Shown here: positions 1 through 6,392 of the stretch, in pieces
Layout: each line of letters begins with the position of its first letter
Numbering within the stretch: position 1 is the first letter of the stretch
From: CAZHBA01 sp964530225
GTDB taxonomy: Bacteria; Pseudomonadota; Alphaproteobacteria; UBA6615
Length of the DNA: 17,965 nucleotides
Direction of reading: 5' to 3'
NCBI GenBank assembly: GCA_964530225.1
Contig: CAZHBA010000037.1
Span: 1 to 17,965 of the forward strand
Notes under the pieces: generated by a model
Told to the model about the DNA's origin: nothing
The model's input: the letters and a program-made list of their open reading frames with translations, nothing else
Databases searched by the model: none
Program-made: the position numbers and the translations under genes

Positions 1-23
1 TTCGAATCCCTCCCGCCCTGCCA
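1..23 (+). tRNA. 3' end of a truncated tRNA, identity unknown
   Basis: The window opens inside a tRNA. The T-loop (TTCGAAT) is followed by the 3' side of the T stem, a seven-base acceptor strand, a G discriminator and an encoded CCA at 21-23. Its T-loop and T-stem bases match those of the tRNA-Ser that follows 28 bp downstream, so the two probably form a tandem tRNA cluster. The anticodon is outside the window, so the amino acid cannot be assigned. Confidence 0.7.
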
Positions 24-51
24 ATCAAGTTTAATAAACCAACCCCGAACC

Positions 52-139
<88 letters not shown>

Positions 140-145
140 TACTGT

Positions 146-165
146 AGTCCACTGATGTTCGTGGA
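146..165. other. possible integrase core-type site at island left end
   Basis: A six-base inverted repeat, GTCCAC and GTGGAC with an 8-bp spacer, begins 6 bp after the tRNA CCA. It sits in a TCCA-rich stretch of the kind often found beside tRNA-borne attachment sites of tyrosine recombinases. The base pairing is visible; the role as an integrase site is inferred from the tRNA context and the AT-rich island that follows. It could also act as a simple hairpin at the end of the minus-strand operon, although no T-run follows it. Confidence 0.35.
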
Positions 166-213
166 CATCCATTAATATCATATAAACAATCGATTAGACT
201 TTCCTTTTTCTTT

Positions 214-264
214 GGGTGGTTCAGCAGTTACAATTTCCGATAGACTTAGAGAGTTAAAAACGAT
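214..264 (+). repeat. 51-bp inverted repeat, left copy (SHOCT-coding fragment)
   Basis: This stretch matches the reverse complement of 2137-2187 at 50 of 51 positions; the single difference is at 236 (T here, G in the partner). Both ends of the match are abrupt. The partner copy encodes the start of the SHOCT domain of the SPFH protein. Here the same words read on the plus strand, in frame with an open stretch to 409. The stop codon of the neighbouring minus-strand gene (254-256) lies inside this copy. It is either a truncated remnant of a second SHOCT-bearing gene or one arm of an invertible segment. Confidence 0.9.
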
Positions 265-1078
265 TGAATCCGGCAGTCGTCAGACGATAGACTGCAACGG
301 CGACTATAATACCTCCAATCCATTCACCTCCCCCGCGGCAGGGCGTGCATGCTCCGCCAATGATTACCCATGCGAACAAGAAACCGACAAAGGTCAGAAG
401 TATTCGTGAAATTTTTTGCCCAACGGTGAATGGTTTGGCTAACTCCGCTGTTCGCCAAGCAGCGCGAAGCCTATCATGTGCAGCCGCTGTTCGCCTATCA
501 CGTTCAACATTAACATGCTCTATATAGGCACTGTCGTCGTAGCTCTCATGGTAAAAACGACGGCATGCCAGCTGAATTTCTTCTTCGGATTCATTAGGTA
601 AATCATAACGCCCCTCCCCACCAAAATACCTGATCTGAATGCTCTCAGCATCACAAATCTTTTTGAAGTCCTCGACTTCAATAAATGAAACCGCTGTACC
701 TTTTTTCCAATAAACTTGTGAACTGCCGTCGCCCTGGATACCGTGGTCGCTTTCCCCGCTTTCAGTCTTTATAGGACTTACGATTTCCTCGTCACAGCTA
801 AATGCAATATTATCCATGGTGACCACGTCCCAACTGGGATAACCGGAAGATGCGGACGCCTCAGAAATAAAATAAAAACCGAGAAGATCTTCATCTTCAT
901 CCTCATATCTTCTGATAGTCAGATGTACTTTGGCGGCGTGGGTTCCGTGACCGGAGTAATAAAACCCTAACTCATCCTTAGAATAAGTTAGGGTAGATTC
1001 TTCATAAGGATCGAAGACAACTTTTATAAATTTTTTCTCAGTAACAACATTATCTGAAATTGACTCTTTTTTGGCCAT
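254..1078 (-). CDS. hypothetical protein with C-terminal two-helix membrane anchor
   Basis: This 274-residue protein matches no family I recognise. Residues 1 to about 165 look soluble, acidic and rich in beta-prone segments. A charged, probably helical linker (about 185-215) leads to two hydrophobic segments at roughly 222-242 and 250-266, separated by a short CTPCRGGG turn, so the C-terminus is predicted to be membrane-anchored. The ATG at 1078 is preceded by AGGTGAG nine bases upstream. It is the fourth and last gene of the minus-strand island operon, 14 bp after the zinc-ribbon gene. The last codons and stop fall inside the 51-bp inverted repeat, so its natural C-terminus may have been altered by the event that placed the repeat here. 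A role in membrane stress or defence with the SPFH protein is inference from context only. Confidence 0.75.
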   Translation of the reverse strand: MAKKESISDNVVTEKKFIKVVFDPYEESTLTYSKDELGFYYSGHGTHAAKVHLTIRRYEDEDEDLLGFYFISEASASSGYPSWDVVTMDNIAFSCDEEIVSPIKTESGESDHGIQGDGSSQVYWKKGTAVSFIEVEDFKKICDAESIQIRYFGGEGRYDLPNESEEEIQLACRRFYHESYDDSAYIEHVNVERDRRTAAAHDRLRAAWRTAELAKPFTVGQKISRILLTFVGFLFAWVIIGGACTPCRGGGEWIGGIIVAVAVYRLTTAGFNRF

Positions 1079-1092
1079 GGAAACTAACTCAC

Positions 1093-1359
1093 CTATTTCG
1101 AGCTCTCAGAATTTTTAATAGCAGCAATTTCTCTGTCAACAATTTTAATTTTTTTGTTAAGCATATCGCTTGGCGCAAGACCGAACGATTTTTGAAGGAA
1201 CGATTTTTTTCCTTCTAAGCGAGCCAATTCTTGCTCAATTTCCCGTTTGTCAGCTTCTTTCTTTTGGGCGGCTTTTTGTGCGGCTGGATTAACCTGTGTA
1301 CTTTTACAATAAGGGCAAATGTGAGTGTCACAGGAGGCTCCGCAATTATTACATTTCAT
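1093..1359 (-). CDS. small zinc-ribbon / coiled-coil protein
   Basis: An 88-residue protein. The N-terminus has paired CxxC motifs, Cys3/Cys6 and Cys15/Cys18, with an extra Cys10, typical of a double-knuckle zinc ribbon. It is followed by a strongly charged, Lys/Glu/Gln-rich segment (about 27-52) predicted to form a coiled coil, and a second helical stretch (about 60-85). It is soluble, with no membrane segment. It is third in the island operon, between the multi-pass membrane protein (37 bp upstream) and the anchored protein (14 bp downstream). Zinc-ribbon proteins accompany SPFH proteins in the Bacillus YdjGHI cluster, which makes an adaptor role plausible. The ATG at 1359 has only a weak ribosome-binding site. 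Confidence 0.75.
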   Translation of the reverse strand: MKCNNCGASCDTHICPYCKSTQVNPAAQKAAQKKEADKREIEQELARLEGKKSFLQKSFGLAPSDMLNKKIKIVDREIAAIKNSESSK

Positions 1360-1396
1360 GGCAGAACTTTTCGGAAAGACTGTTCAGAGATCGCGA

Positions 1397-2065
1397 CTAA
1401 CATGACTTTGCTAAATTGGTTAGTTCCACAATTTTATTTCTACACTCAATAATCTCAGTTGAGTTAGGCTCTAATTTTTCAATAGACAAAACGAGAAGCC
1501 TATAACCATCCAGGTTTTTTATGCTAGCTAAGTGCGGCACCGAGTACTGAATAATTTCCTTTAATTTCTTCAAGTCTTTATCTAGCTCTTTTTTTTCAGC
1601 GGATAAATTGTTTGAAATCACCTGTAACTTTTTGATCAAATCTTCTTTCGGCAACACATCGTCAGGCACATTTACTTCCGCAGCTTTGGAAGCAATAATT
1701 AACAAAACAAATAAAATTGCGAAGATGCAAAACGAAATTATTTGACCTATAAGATGCCAATTTGGCAAAATTTCAAAATTATAAAAGAACCAAGAACCTA
1801 CTAAAAAAGAGCCACTTATAAGAGAATATAAAAAAACCACAAAACCCATGGATGGAAGGGCACCGATTAACGTTGATTTTTTACCTTCTCGTGATTTATG
1901 GACCAGAAGTGTTGCAACTCCCCAATTTAGTGCCGCTAAAAAAACGATCCATCCCACACTAAGCCAAAAATTTAGGTTACCCAATTTATCTGGTCGAATG
2001 AGAGCAGCTACGGCGACAATACCTACGGCAGTTATTAAGAAAATACTTATTAATAATTTGTTCAT
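1397..2065 (-). CDS. multi-pass membrane protein with cytoplasmic coiled-coil tail
   Basis: A 222-residue protein of no recognised family. From the chosen ATG at 2065 there are about four hydrophobic segments (roughly 3-22, 31-52, 69-90 and 106-128), followed by a soluble tail from about 140 that is rich in Lys, Glu and Leu and likely to form a coiled coil (about 148-180). The ATG at 2065 was preferred over in-frame upstream starts because it lies one base after the SPFH stop codon, as in translationally coupled genes, and starts with a typical Met-Asn-Lys before the first helix. It lies directly downstream of the SPFH gene, as membrane partners of SPFH proteins often do. Partnership with the SPFH scaffold is inferred. 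Confidence 0.75.
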   Translation of the reverse strand: MNKLLISIFLITAVGIVAVAALIRPDKLGNLNFWLSVGWIVFLAALNWGVATLLVHKSREGKKSTLIGALPSMGFVVFLYSLISGSFLVGSWFFYNFEILPNWHLIGQIISFCIFAILFVLLIIASKAAEVNVPDDVLPKEDLIKKLQVISNNLSAEKKELDKDLKKLKEIIQYSVPHLASIKNLDGYRLLVLSIEKLEPNSTEIIECRNKIVELTNLAKSC

Positions 2066-2066
2066 T

Positions 2067-3074
2067 TTAGATTTCATCAATAATTTTATCACGTGCGGTG
2101 TTGAATTCTTCTTCTGTAATTAGGTTTTCATCCAACATCGTTTTTAACTCTCTAAGTCTATCGGCAATTGTAACTGCTGAACCACCCTTTGCTTCCACAT
2201 TAAGGTTTTGTCCAAGTTGTTGTCCGATAGGCAATCCAGCTCCTAAACCGATGCCAGCTCCTAGCATCGCTCCAACGCCTGCACCATCACCAGGGTTCTC
2301 GGCTGCAGCATTCAGTACTTCAAAGGTCTTGATAGCCTGATAGGCCCCGCCAACTTCCACTTTCGATAACTCTCTCGCTTCCATTGCCTTAGAAAATACC
2401 TCTTGGATTTGCGCCATTTGATCGTCAGGTATGTTGATACTTTCAATATTAAAATTCACAACCTCCAAACCAAATCGATCAAATTCATCCGAAATAGAAG
2501 AATATGTTCGCTCAGATAATTCGTTTAAGGACCCCGCAATTTGTAATATAGAAATTTGATCGTTGGTAATCCCTTCAGATAAAACGGAAATTAATTTTTG
2601 GATTATTTCCCCAATAAAATAATTTTGAAGTTTTAAAGCGTCAGCACTGTTTTGGGACCCCACAATCTGGGTCAAGAATGACCTGGTGTCGGTTATTCGT
2701 GCGCCCCATTTGCCAAAAGACCTTACGCTGACGGGAAATCCTAAAGCTAGATCCATTATTGGAACCGGTGAAGGGGTCCCCCATTTTAAATCTCTCTTTA
2801 CGTTTTTATTTACGTACCAAATTTCTGCAGTAAAAGGGGTATCGCCTCCAAATGGTAGATTTAAAAGCCTGTTTAATAGAGGTATATTTCCTGTCTCTAG
2901 TGTGTGGGTTCCAGGGGGCAAAACGTCCAAGACCTCTCCGCCTTTGACAAAAACGGCGTCTTGAGCTTGATTAACTATTACTTGAGAACCCAACTTCAAT
3001 TCTTCCCCTGGAAATTTCCAGACGAATTCTTGGTCGTTAGGTTGGTCATATTTAACTCTGTCAACTATAGCCAT
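2067..3074 (-). CDS. SPFH-domain protein with C-terminal SHOCT domain (YdjI/virion-core-like)
   Basis: A 335-residue member of the SPFH (stomatin/prohibitin/flotillin-like) class resembling Bacillus YdjI and proteins annotated as virion core protein. An N-terminal segment with a KFPGEEL-type motif and a GTHTLET turn leads into the SPFH beta domain, then an alpha-helical region with the typical ISIPDDQ-like SINIPDDQMAQIQ motif (about 212-224). A Gly/Ala-rich linker (about 255-285) precedes a SHOCT domain (about 297-335) with the RLRELKTMLDENLITEEEF signature. SPFH proteins oligomerise at membranes as scaffolds; in Bacillus, YdjI works with YdjG/YdjH to recruit a PspA-type protein. The ATG at 3074 has GGTGG five bases upstream, better spaced than the GTG at 3083 or ATG at 3077. 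It is first in the four-gene island operon. Its SHOCT-coding region is one arm of the 51-bp inverted repeat. Confidence 0.88.
   Translation of the reverse strand: MAIVDRVKYDQPNDQEFVWKFPGEELKLGSQVIVNQAQDAVFVKGGEVLDVLPPGTHTLETGNIPLLNRLLNLPFGGDTPFTAEIWYVNKNVKRDLKWGTPSPVPIMDLALGFPVSVRSFGKWGARITDTRSFLTQIVGSQNSADALKLQNYFIGEIIQKLISVLSEGITNDQISILQIAGSLNELSERTYSSISDEFDRFGLEVVNFNIESINIPDDQMAQIQEVFSKAMEARELSKVEVGGAYQAIKTFEVLNAAAENPGDGAGVGAMLGAGIGLGAGLPIGQQLGQNLNVEAKGGSAVTIADRLRELKTMLDENLITEEEFNTARDKIIDEI
2137..2187 (-). repeat. 51-bp inverted repeat, right copy (inside SPFH gene)
   Basis: This is the partner of 214-264 in inverted orientation, with one mismatch. It lies inside the SPFH gene and encodes the junction between the Gly-rich linker and the SHOCT domain. 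The enclosed 1.87-kb segment holds the last 23 SPFH codons, the membrane protein gene, the zinc-ribbon gene and nearly all of the anchored-protein gene. Confidence 0.9.
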
Positions 3075-3120
3075 CATAACCACCGTTAAAAGTTTGCGTT
3101 AAAAGTGGGTTTCACACCGG

Positions 3121-3152
3121 GAAAAGTCAACTTTTCTTGTAGAGTATACTCT
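3121..3152. promoter_or_regulatory. two adjacent perfect palindromes upstream of the SPFH operon
   Basis: GAAAAGTCAACTTTTC at 3121-3136 is a 7-bp inverted repeat around two bases. Four bases further on, AGAGTATACTCT at 3141-3152 is a perfect 12-bp palindrome. They lie 47-78 bp upstream of the SPFH start codon. On the minus strand the first contains TTGACT, a -35-like hexamer, and the second contains TATACT, a -10-like hexamer, but no pair has ideal spacing. The positions fit operator sites controlling the island operon; no regulator gene is visible. Confidence 0.45.
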
Positions 3153-3260
3153 GTAAAAGAGGCTGGGAATTGCAGCTTATTGCGCCCCCTCGGCCCAAGC
3201 TCAGCAATCGCCCTCGCCGATCTCAGCCGCCCGACCCGCCGTCGATCAATGCCGAGTTAG

Positions 3261-3284
3261 TTTGGGGGTAGATTTGTGGGTAGC
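3261..3284 (+). repeat. tandem 12-bp repeats, possible integrase arm-type sites
   Basis: TTTGGGGGTAGA at 3261-3272 is followed directly by TTTGTGGGTAGC at 3273-3284, matching at 10 of 12 positions. Short G-rich direct repeats of this kind are often seen near integrase genes and attachment sites of tRNA-borne islands. They lie about 50 bp from the degenerate tRNA 3' end copy. The repeats are visible; the function is inferred. Confidence 0.45.
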
Positions 3285-3310
3285 AATTAAACGGTATTGT
3301 CAAAACCTGA

Positions 3311-3346
3311 GAAAACATGGGTTTTCGGCGGACCCTCTCTCCGCCA
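3311..3346 (-). terminator. double hairpin: candidate cbtBA terminator, overlapping an attR-like tRNA 3' end copy
   Basis: Read on the minus strand just after the cbtA stop, GGCGGA/TCCGCC (3345-3340 with 3332-3327, 7-base loop) is followed immediately by GAAAAC/GTTTTC (3326-3321 with 3316-3311, 4-base loop) and then a TCAGGTTTT stretch. This could terminate the cbtBA transcript. On the plus strand, CCCTCTCTCCGCCA at 3333-3346 resembles the 3' end of the tRNA-Ser (124-139, CCCTCCTCCTCCGCCA) apart from a gap of two bases and one substitution, as expected for a decayed right attachment site. The two readings do not exclude each other. Confidence 0.4.
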
Positions 3347-3360
3347 GATTTGCTCCGCCC

Positions 3361-4107
3361 CTACGCCTTGCTCTCGCCGAGGCGCCGATAGATTTCGCCG
3401 GCGCTGGCGCCGAGTAACAGCCAGAAGAACAGTGCCGCCGCCAGCGTCCAGACGACATAGAGCGACGCCAGTTCGGGTGGTACTGGCCCCGGTTCGAGGC
3501 CGGCCGGGCGCGGCGCACCAATCAGATGGGGCAACAGGATCACGGGCACGCCAATGGCGCGCAGCCATAGGGGCTTGGCGAAGACCAATAGGCCGAGCCC
3601 GAGCGCGGTCGCGCCCATGGCACCAAACCACCAAAGCTGGCGGACCTGTATTTCTGCCGCACCGCCGCCGGGCACTTCCGGCGGCAACCCGAGCGACGGC
3701 GCAAGTGTGAAGATGACGTAGCCCGCCATGCCCCACCACAGCCCAACCCGCATATCGACGGGCTTAGCCCGGATGGCGAACGCTGCAACCATGACAAAGG
3801 CAAAGCCCACCGCGGTGACGATATTGGCGAGAAAGGTAAAGCCGTAGCGTTGGAGGCCGTCCAGCGGCTGCCACGGCGCTACCGGCTCTACGTCAGACAC
3901 CCCTGTGGCGGCGCTTTTCTCGTGGAGGTGGATCTGGCCGTCATCGTGTAGATGCTCGACAACACCGTAGCTGTGGCCGCCACCGACTTGCTCATAGGCT
4001 TCGGCTTCAAGGATCAGCGGCGTTACCGTGAACGCCTGCACTACGCTGTAAATCACGGCTGTTAAAAACCCGGCGAACAGGCCGGTCGTTACCATCCGGC
4101 GCAGCAT
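3361..4107 (-). CDS. cbtA: CbtA family putative cobalt transporter subunit
   Basis: A 248-residue inner-membrane protein with about five hydrophobic segments (near 7-27, 88-112, 120-140, 160-182 and 212-235) and a metal-binding-looking His-rich loop at about residues 45-63 (HSYGVVEHLHDDGQIHLHE). The pattern, size and the preceding CbtB gene match the CbtA family, predicted on comparative-genomic grounds to import cobalt for cobalamin synthesis. Direct transport evidence for the family is thin. Translation likely starts at the ATG at 4107, 11 bp after the cbtB stop, so the two genes are almost certainly co-transcribed. Candidate terminator hairpins lie just downstream at 3311-3345. Confidence 0.85.
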   Translation of the reverse strand: MLRRMVTTGLFAGFLTAVIYSVVQAFTVTPLILEAEAYEQVGGGHSYGVVEHLHDDGQIHLHEKSAATGVSDVEPVAPWQPLDGLQRYGFTFLANIVTAVGFAFVMVAAFAIRAKPVDMRVGLWWGMAGYVIFTLAPSLGLPPEVPGGGAAEIQVRQLWWFGAMGATALGLGLLVFAKPLWLRAIGVPVILLPHLIGAPRPAGLEPGPVPPELASLYVVWTLAAALFFWLLLGASAGEIYRRLGESKA

Positions 4108-4118
4108 GGCGAGCTAAC

Positions 4119-4301
4119 CTAGTGGCAGGGGAAAACCAGGCTGTGGCGGGAATCATGCGTGCCGTTGTGCAACACGTCGGCGTTAGCGAACCCCGACACC
4201 CACACCAGCGACAGGCCGAAGAACGCCAACAATGCGGCCACGGCAATAGTCGAGGCGCGCGATGTGGTTTTTACTTGCGGTATTGCTTGCGCGGTCGCCA
4301 C
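4119..4301 (-). CDS. cbtB: CbtB family putative cobalt transporter subunit
   Basis: A 60-residue protein with a single membrane segment (about 18-40) and a His-rich C-terminus carrying HNGTH, a further RH and a terminal CH, the hallmark of the CbtB family. The GTG at 4301 was chosen because GAGGGG ends six bases upstream and it gives the usual family length; upstream in-frame ATG codons would add an atypical 26-residue extension. It works with CbtA, probably as a periplasm-facing metal-binding partner. cbtAB loci are often controlled by cobalamin riboswitches; the leader here holds at best a partial one. Confidence 0.82.
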   Translation of the reverse strand: MATAQAIPQVKTTSRASTIAVAALLAFFGLSLVWVSGFANADVLHNGTHDSRHSLVFPCH

Positions 4302-4460
4302 TTCACACCCCTCGCCCTGAATCATCAGACTTGGATTTCCCATTGCGCCTATTTGGCCACGACGACGCGCCGTAAGCAAGGGCTAAGGCGAGTGCGACAG
4401 TTGATTTTCAAAAAATTGTTTGGCTGCGCAGTAATTCTTAATTGCAGAGGCGATCCGCAC

Positions 4461-4622
4461 CTATTTGCCTAATCTCTTGAAAATACCCTTAACCGCACCG
4501 CCGGCACCCATGATGGCGTCGCTTGCCCCTTTCGCAACGTCTCCGCCAGAGTCCTCAATCACCTTTTGGGCTGCTTTGCATCGGCAATTGCGTAGATAAT
4601 TTAAGAAGTTGTTGCCATTCAT
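4461..4622 (-). CDS. doubtful small hypothetical protein
   Basis: An open frame of 53 codons from an ATG at 4622, ending in TAG. The C-terminal half is Gly/Ala-rich with an amphipathic look and a basic tail (GIFKRLGK). GGAGG lies only one base before the ATG, too close for a good ribosome-binding site. The frame is open further upstream, but that part overlaps the NIPSNAP gene in another frame and has no plausible composition. No family is recognised. The rest of 4302-4810 has no convincing coding region. Confidence 0.3.
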   Translation of the reverse strand: MNGNNFLNYLRNCRCKAAQKVIEDSGGDVAKGASDAIMGAGGAVKGIFKRLGK

Positions 4623-4810
4623 ACCTCCAACTAAATCTGAACGCTGTCGACTATCTACTTCGCCATCGCTGATCGCGTCGGCATTACCGCCCACCGTTGC
4701 GCTGAGATTTCTGAGGAATTGATGGCTTATAGCCTGCTGCGGCGCCTGAACGGTGTCAAACAGGGTTCGTACCAGCCCGATACAAACGAAAAATTCGTAG
4801 ATCAGTCTGG

Positions 4811-5536
4811 TTACGCCGCAGCTGTAAACAAGGGTGACATGTCGGGAACCGGCGCCGGTGTCATCAGCTTGCTTTCCTGACTCACCACGAGCGGCTGGGT
4901 TTGATTGAGGAATTCCCGCCACCGCGGATCCATGGCAACCGCATTGTGGCGGCGTTGGCGGTCGTCCATGTCGTCGAAAAACCAAAAATGTGAAACTTGA
5001 TGCAAGCGGCCAATCAGATTGAAAAAGCAGCCGATCAGGTTGGGCTTCAAGGGTGAGATCGCCGCCAGGGCGAATTCCTCATAAGCCACCCAATATTTTG
5101 GCAATCCGCCGGGCGTCAGCGATATGGTTTGTTCCTCGATTAGAAGGTTCGGCAGGCGCGCCATATCGGCCAGCGGAGCATCGCCAGGCCGCCAGTCGCG
5201 GCCTTCGCCATACAGCGGCGAAATGGCGGCGATTGGCGCCGGCATGAGAAACTTGTTTTTCTGCTGCAGCATCAGCGGTCGCACTGACTCGAAATAGGGT
5301 TGTAACTCTGGCACCACATAGACATCGGCGTAACGGCGGCGCCAGTCCTCAAGATCGTCGAGGGAATAAATGTGGACCAATTGCTCGGCTGACCCACTGG
5401 TCGTCGCGAAGTAGCCGGTCAGGCATTCGCGCATGATCGGCGCCATAACGCCGTCGAAACCCCGCTCGACCTGCAGTTCATAGAAACGGGCCAGATTTCC
5501 CGGCTTCATCGTATAAGCGCGATATTCGATGACCAT
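4811..5536 (-). CDS. tandem NIPSNAP-domain protein
   Basis: A 241-residue soluble protein made of two NIPSNAP-type ferredoxin-like alpha/beta domains, about 1-100 and 125-240. The start MVIEYRAYTMKPG is the classic first strand and turn of the family, and each half ends in a similar PAP...SPL motif (about 97-107 and 225-236), indicating an internal duplication. NIPSNAP domains form dimeric alpha-beta barrels; bacterial members have no agreed reaction. The ATG at 5536 was preferred because GGGGAG is seven bases upstream, whereas the ATG at 5542 is almost on top of it. It diverges from the FrnE-like gene across 65 bp, so the two may share a regulatory region. There is no sign of a signal peptide or membrane segment. 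Confidence 0.85.
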   Translation of the reverse strand: MVIEYRAYTMKPGNLARFYELQVERGFDGVMAPIMRECLTGYFATTSGSAEQLVHIYSLDDLEDWRRRYADVYVVPELQPYFESVRPLMLQQKNKFLMPAPIAAISPLYGEGRDWRPGDAPLADMARLPNLLIEEQTISLTPGGLPKYWVAYEEFALAAISPLKPNLIGCFFNLIGRLHQVSHFWFFDDMDDRQRRHNAVAMDPRWREFLNQTQPLVVSQESKLMTPAPVPDMSPLFTAAA

Positions 5537-5601
5537 TACCATTCTCCCCTTTTTAGTCCCAAGGACTTGACCTAGTGTTGCCTTAACCGCACGGTGCGTC
5601 C

Positions 5602-6246
5602 ATGGTTCAAATCGATATCTATTCCGATCCGGTTTGCCCCTGGTGCTTTATCGGCAAGCGTCGGCTCGAACGTACCCTGGTGGCACGCGATGATATCGCC
5701 GCAACCCTTACCTGGCGCCCGTTTCAACTCAGTCCAGACATGCCGCCGGATGGTATGGACCGGGCCACCTACCTCAATTCCAAATTCGAGGACAAGGAAC
5801 GCACCGAGAAGTTCCACGATGCGATTGCCGAAGCCGGACAAAGCGAACGGATCGCCTTCGATTTTGACGCCATTCAGCATACTCCAAATACCCTCGACAG
5901 CCACCGCTTGATCCGTTTTGCTGGCGCCTACGGTTCCCAGGCCGATGTCGTTGAGGCACTTTTTTCCGCTCATTTTCTGGAGGGCGAGGACATCGGCGAT
6001 CACGGCGTCCTAACCCGGATTGCCCACGCCGTCGATCTCGATGGACACGCGGTAAAGACATATCTGGCGAGCAGCGCCGACAGGCCCGAAGTCGCGGCGG
6101 AAGATTTGCGGGCACGGCGATTGAGCATCGATGCGGTACCCTGTTTCATTATCGACGGCCAGTACGCGATCTCCGGCGCGCAGGAGCCAGAAGCGTTCTA
6201 TCCCCTGCTCGATCTAGCTAATTTCAGCCGGCAGGCAGCGGAGTAA
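5602..6246 (+). CDS. FrnE-like DsbA family thioredoxin-fold protein
   Basis: A 214-residue cytoplasmic DsbA-family protein. The N-terminal strand (IDIYSDPVCPWCFIGK) carries a CPWC active site at residues 12-15, the typical FrnE/2-hydroxychromene-2-carboxylate isomerase-like arrangement. The helical insertion contains the usual PFQLSPDMP motif (about 40-48) and the HTPNTLDSHRL segment, and the C-terminal part has the cis-proline VP at about 179-180. Members act as disulfide oxidoreductases or isomerases, and some respond to oxidative stress. There is no signal peptide, so it is cytosolic. It diverges from the NIPSNAP gene and converges with mfd, with 146 bp between them that show no strong terminator. 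The specific substrate cannot be told from sequence. Confidence 0.88.
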   Translation: MVQIDIYSDPVCPWCFIGKRRLERTLVARDDIAATLTWRPFQLSPDMPPDGMDRATYLNSKFEDKERTEKFHDAIAEAGQSERIAFDFDAIQHTPNTLDSHRLIRFAGAYGSQADVVEALFSAHFLEGEDIGDHGVLTRIAHAVDLDGHAVKTYLASSADRPEVAAEDLRARRLSIDAVPCFIIDGQYAISGAQEPEAFYPLLDLANFSRQAAE

Positions 6247-6392
6247 ATCATACCCTACAGGACGAAAGTTTTTGATCCCCTCCCCAACTCCCCTCCCTTG
6301 TGGGTATGAGGCGGTGGAACGCGCCGTGCAAGTGGTGCTAACAACCCTGTTACGCGGAGAACGTTAATGCGCTTACTTTTGATGCAAAGAGG

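Noticed and set aside
3160..3260. Possible remnant of an integrase C-terminus just before the 12-bp tandem repeats
   Set aside because: A plus-strand frame ends in TAG right before the repeats and the segment is more GC-rich than the island, but no integrase motif (such as the R-H-R-Y residues) can be seen, so the idea is not supported.
3297..3710. Long open frames opposite and overlapping cbtA
   Set aside because: They are rich in Arg, Pro and Ala with no motif, as expected from the alternate frames of a GC-rich membrane protein gene.
4722..4880. Plus-strand frame of 52 codons with GAGGA four bases before its ATG
   Set aside because: It has a fair ribosome-binding site, but its end runs antisense through the last 70 bases of the NIPSNAP gene, it has no recognisable motif, and a minus-strand frame competes for the same DNA.
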